Assembly (NCBI GenBank): GCA_937881145.1
Contig: CALGFL010000541.1
Span: 1-7,282, forward strand
Length of the DNA stretch: 7,282 nucleotides
From: an uncultured Bordetella sp.
GTDB taxonomy: Bacteria; Pseudomonadota; Gammaproteobacteria; Burkholderiales; Burkholderiaceae_B
Reading direction: 5' to 3'
This document shows positions 6,030 to 7,282 of the stretch, one piece after another (the first letter of the stretch is position 1; each line of letters starts with the position of its first letter). The notes under the pieces were generated by a model. It was not told the DNA's origin, searched no databases, and saw nothing but the letters and a program-made list of their open reading frames with translations. Both the position numbers and the translations under genes were made by a program.

Positions 6030-6802
6030 CAGTGCGCTCCCTGGCCGGCATCGCCGTCGAGCGTCGCGCCAAGGTAGGCCTCTTTGACCTTGCCGTTGTT
6101 GCGGATCGCCTCGGGTGTGCCGGTTGCGATGATCTCGCCGTAGACCAGCACCGAGATCCGGTCGGCCAAGCCGAACACCACGCTCATGTCGTGCTCGACC
6201 ATCACCAGCGTCTTGCCTACGGTGACATTGCGGATCAACGCCACCGCCTGGTCCGTTTCCGAGCGGCTCATGCCGGCGGTCGGCTCGTCGAGCAGGATCA
6301 CCTCGGCGCCGCCGGCGATCGTGATGCCGATTTCCAGCGCGCGCTGCTCGGCATAGGTCAGCAGGCCTGCCTGGGTATCTCGCAGGCGCTGCAGCCCGAT
6401 CAGCTCCAGCACCTGATCGGCCCGCTGGCGCGCGTCGTGCAGGCTGGCCAGGCGATGCCAGAAGGAATATTTGTAGCCGAGCGACCACAGCACCGCGCAG
6501 CGCAGGTTCTCGAACACCGAAAGCCGGTGGAAGAGATTGGTGATCTGGAAGCTGCGTGACAGCCCCATGCGATTGATCGCGAAAGGCTTGAGGCCGCCGA
6601 TTTCCGCGCCATTGAGCTTGACCGAGCCCGAGCTTGGCGCGCTGCGTCCCGAGATCAGGTTGAAGCTCGTCGATTTTCCCGCGCAGTTCGGGCCGATGAG
6701 CGCATGGCGCTCGCCCTTCGGGATACTCAGGTCGACCCCCCGGATGATCTCGGTGCGGCCGAACCGCTTGCGTACTTCGCTTAACTCCAGAGCCGCCGTC
6801 AT
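6029..6802 (-). CDS. livG: Liv-type ABC transporter ATP-binding protein LivG
   Basis: A 257-residue ATPase of the LivG subfamily, partner of LivF. In order: Walker A GPNCAGKST (37-45, with Lys43 intact; Cys40 replaces the usual Gly); Q-loop SFQITNLF (Gln86); signature region LLTYAEQRALEI (LTYAE, 148-152, where LivG proteins usually have a glycine such as LSYG); Walker B VILLDEPTAGMS with D172 and E173; H-loop MVEHDM with His204. The C-terminus IIATGTPEAIRNNGKVKEAYLG is characteristic of LivG. The start overlaps the livM stop (ATGA), with GGAGG 6 nt upstream inside livM. Its open frame extends further upstream, but that part lies antiphase within livM and is not coding. Confidence 0.94.
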   Translation of the reverse strand: MTAALELSEVRKRFGRTEIIRGVDLSIPKGERHALIGPNCAGKSTSFNLISGRSAPSSGSVKLNGAEIGGLKPFAINRMGLSRSFQITNLFHRLSVFENLRCAVLWSLGYKYSFWHRLASLHDARQRADQVLELIGLQRLRDTQAGLLTYAEQRALEIGITIAGGAEVILLDEPTAGMSRSETDQAVALIRNVTVGKTLVMVEHDMSVVFGLADRISVLVYGEIIATGTPEAIRNNGKVKEAYLGATLDGDAGQGAH

Positions 6803-7282
6803 GCCCCGCCTCCCGCCATTTCCGCCTGGACTTCGTCCCAAGCCCGATGCACGCGCACCAGCGCCGCGCGCCAACCCCATGCCCCGACCAACCACAGCGC
6901 CGCGGCGACCACCCAGGACTTGAGCGAGGCCGCGTCGAAATCCAGGCCCGCCAGCTTCACGAGGGTGCCGTTGTCGCTGTTGATCTGCAGCGTGTAGGTC
7001 AGCTCCACGGTCAGGATCAACGCGGCCAGCAGGACCAGACCGGCGCCCAGCGCAGCCCAATAGGAAGGCAGCATGCGTCCGAATTTTCGTTCGGCCAGCA
7101 ACGGCGCCTGCTTCATCATCAAGCTGGCAATGCCTCCCGGCACGAACATCACCATCAGCACGAAGAACAGCCCCAGGTAGAGCAGCCACGCATGAGTCAG
7201 GCTCGACAGCGCGACCGCGAACAATATGTACAGCACGGCGCCGATGACGGGTCCGAAGAAAAAGCCGCTACCGCCGATGAAC
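6799..7282 (-). CDS. livM: Liv-type ABC transporter permease LivM, C-terminal part (5' end outside window)
   Basis: The last 160 complete codons of an inner-membrane permease of the LivM family; the gene enters from the right edge in frame. The opening GGSGFFFGPVIGAVL is the conserved LivM loop and helix, followed by the last standard helix ending in VMFVPGGIASL, where most family members stop soon after. Here about 110 further residues follow. They contain two probable membrane helices (YWAALGAGLVLLAALILTVE, and around SWVVAAALWLVGAWGW), a 25-residue polar loop between them, and a charged tail. The stop codon overlaps the livG start by four bases, so the three genes are one operon. The translocation partner LivH and the binding protein must lie beyond the window or elsewhere. 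Confidence 0.9.
   Translation of the reverse strand, partial: FIGGSGFFFGPVIGAVLYILFAVALSSLTHAWLLYLGLFFVLMVMFVPGGIASLMMKQAPLLAERKFGRMLPSYWAALGAGLVLLAALILTVELTYTLQINSDNGTLVKLAGLDFDAASLKSWVVAAALWLVGAWGWRAALVRVHRAWDEVQAEMAGGGA

Noticed and set aside
4182..6077. A 631-codon open frame on the plus strand, antisense to the reductase and livF
   Set aside because: It lies opposite two genes with clear family motifs, ribosome binding sites and tight operon spacing. Long antisense frames are common in GC-rich DNA, and its translation (rich in His, Gln, Arg and Ala) shows no domain.
5316..6488. livF read as a 390-residue protein from a start at 6488
   Set aside because: The extra N-terminal residues lie out of phase inside livG and are low-complexity Arg/Ala sequence. 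The ATG at 6029, overlapping the livG stop with GGGAG upstream, gives the normal LivF length.
6029..7189. livG read as a 386-residue protein from a start at 7189
   Set aside because: The extension is out of phase within livM; the ATG at 6802 has a GGAGG site and the expected LivG N-terminus.

Overview
The window is GC-rich DNA with dense coding on both strands. Its style (a GlxA-type regulator, a LysR regulator beside a quinone-oxidoreductase-like gene, and a Liv-type ABC transporter operon) fits a metabolically versatile betaproteobacterium of the Burkholderiales. Bordetella/Achromobacter-like Alcaligenaceae are my best guess, made from protein style alone. I see no rRNA, tRNA, CRISPR array, insertion sequence or phage gene.

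Layout. (1) 1-1113: the first codons of a short-chain dehydrogenase on the minus strand, facing away from a GlxA-type AraC-family regulator on the plus strand, with a shared control region between them. (2) 1167-1595: a small protein with a TfoX-N-like stretch. (3) 1596-2150: a degraded stretch holding the frameshifted C-terminal remnant of a polar amino acid ABC transporter ATPase. (4) 2151-4156: a LysR-type regulator (minus) divergent from a quinone-oxidoreductase-like MDR enzyme (plus), sharing an AT-rich intergenic region. (5) 4188-7282: a minus-strand operon reading livM (5' part outside the window), livG, livF, then a ketopantoate-reductase-family enzyme.

How the genes may work together. 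The two regulator/oxidoreductase pairs look like self-contained units in which the regulator controls the divergent enzyme. livM-livG-livF overlap by a few bases and form the membrane and ATPase part of a Liv/HAAT-type importer. The reductase follows after 69 bp and probably acts on the imported compound or a product of it. The periplasmic binding protein and LivH are not in the window, so the substrate cannot be read.

The most interesting signal is in the importer's ATPases. LivF has Arg instead of Lys in its Walker A motif, and LivG has LTYAE where a glycine-containing signature is expected. In a LivG-LivF heterodimer both departures would fall in the same composite ATP site, leaving the other site fully canonical. 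LivM also carries a long C-terminal extension with two probable extra membrane helices. Nothing here looks like a wholly new system; it is ordinary accessory metabolism with a few details worth checking.
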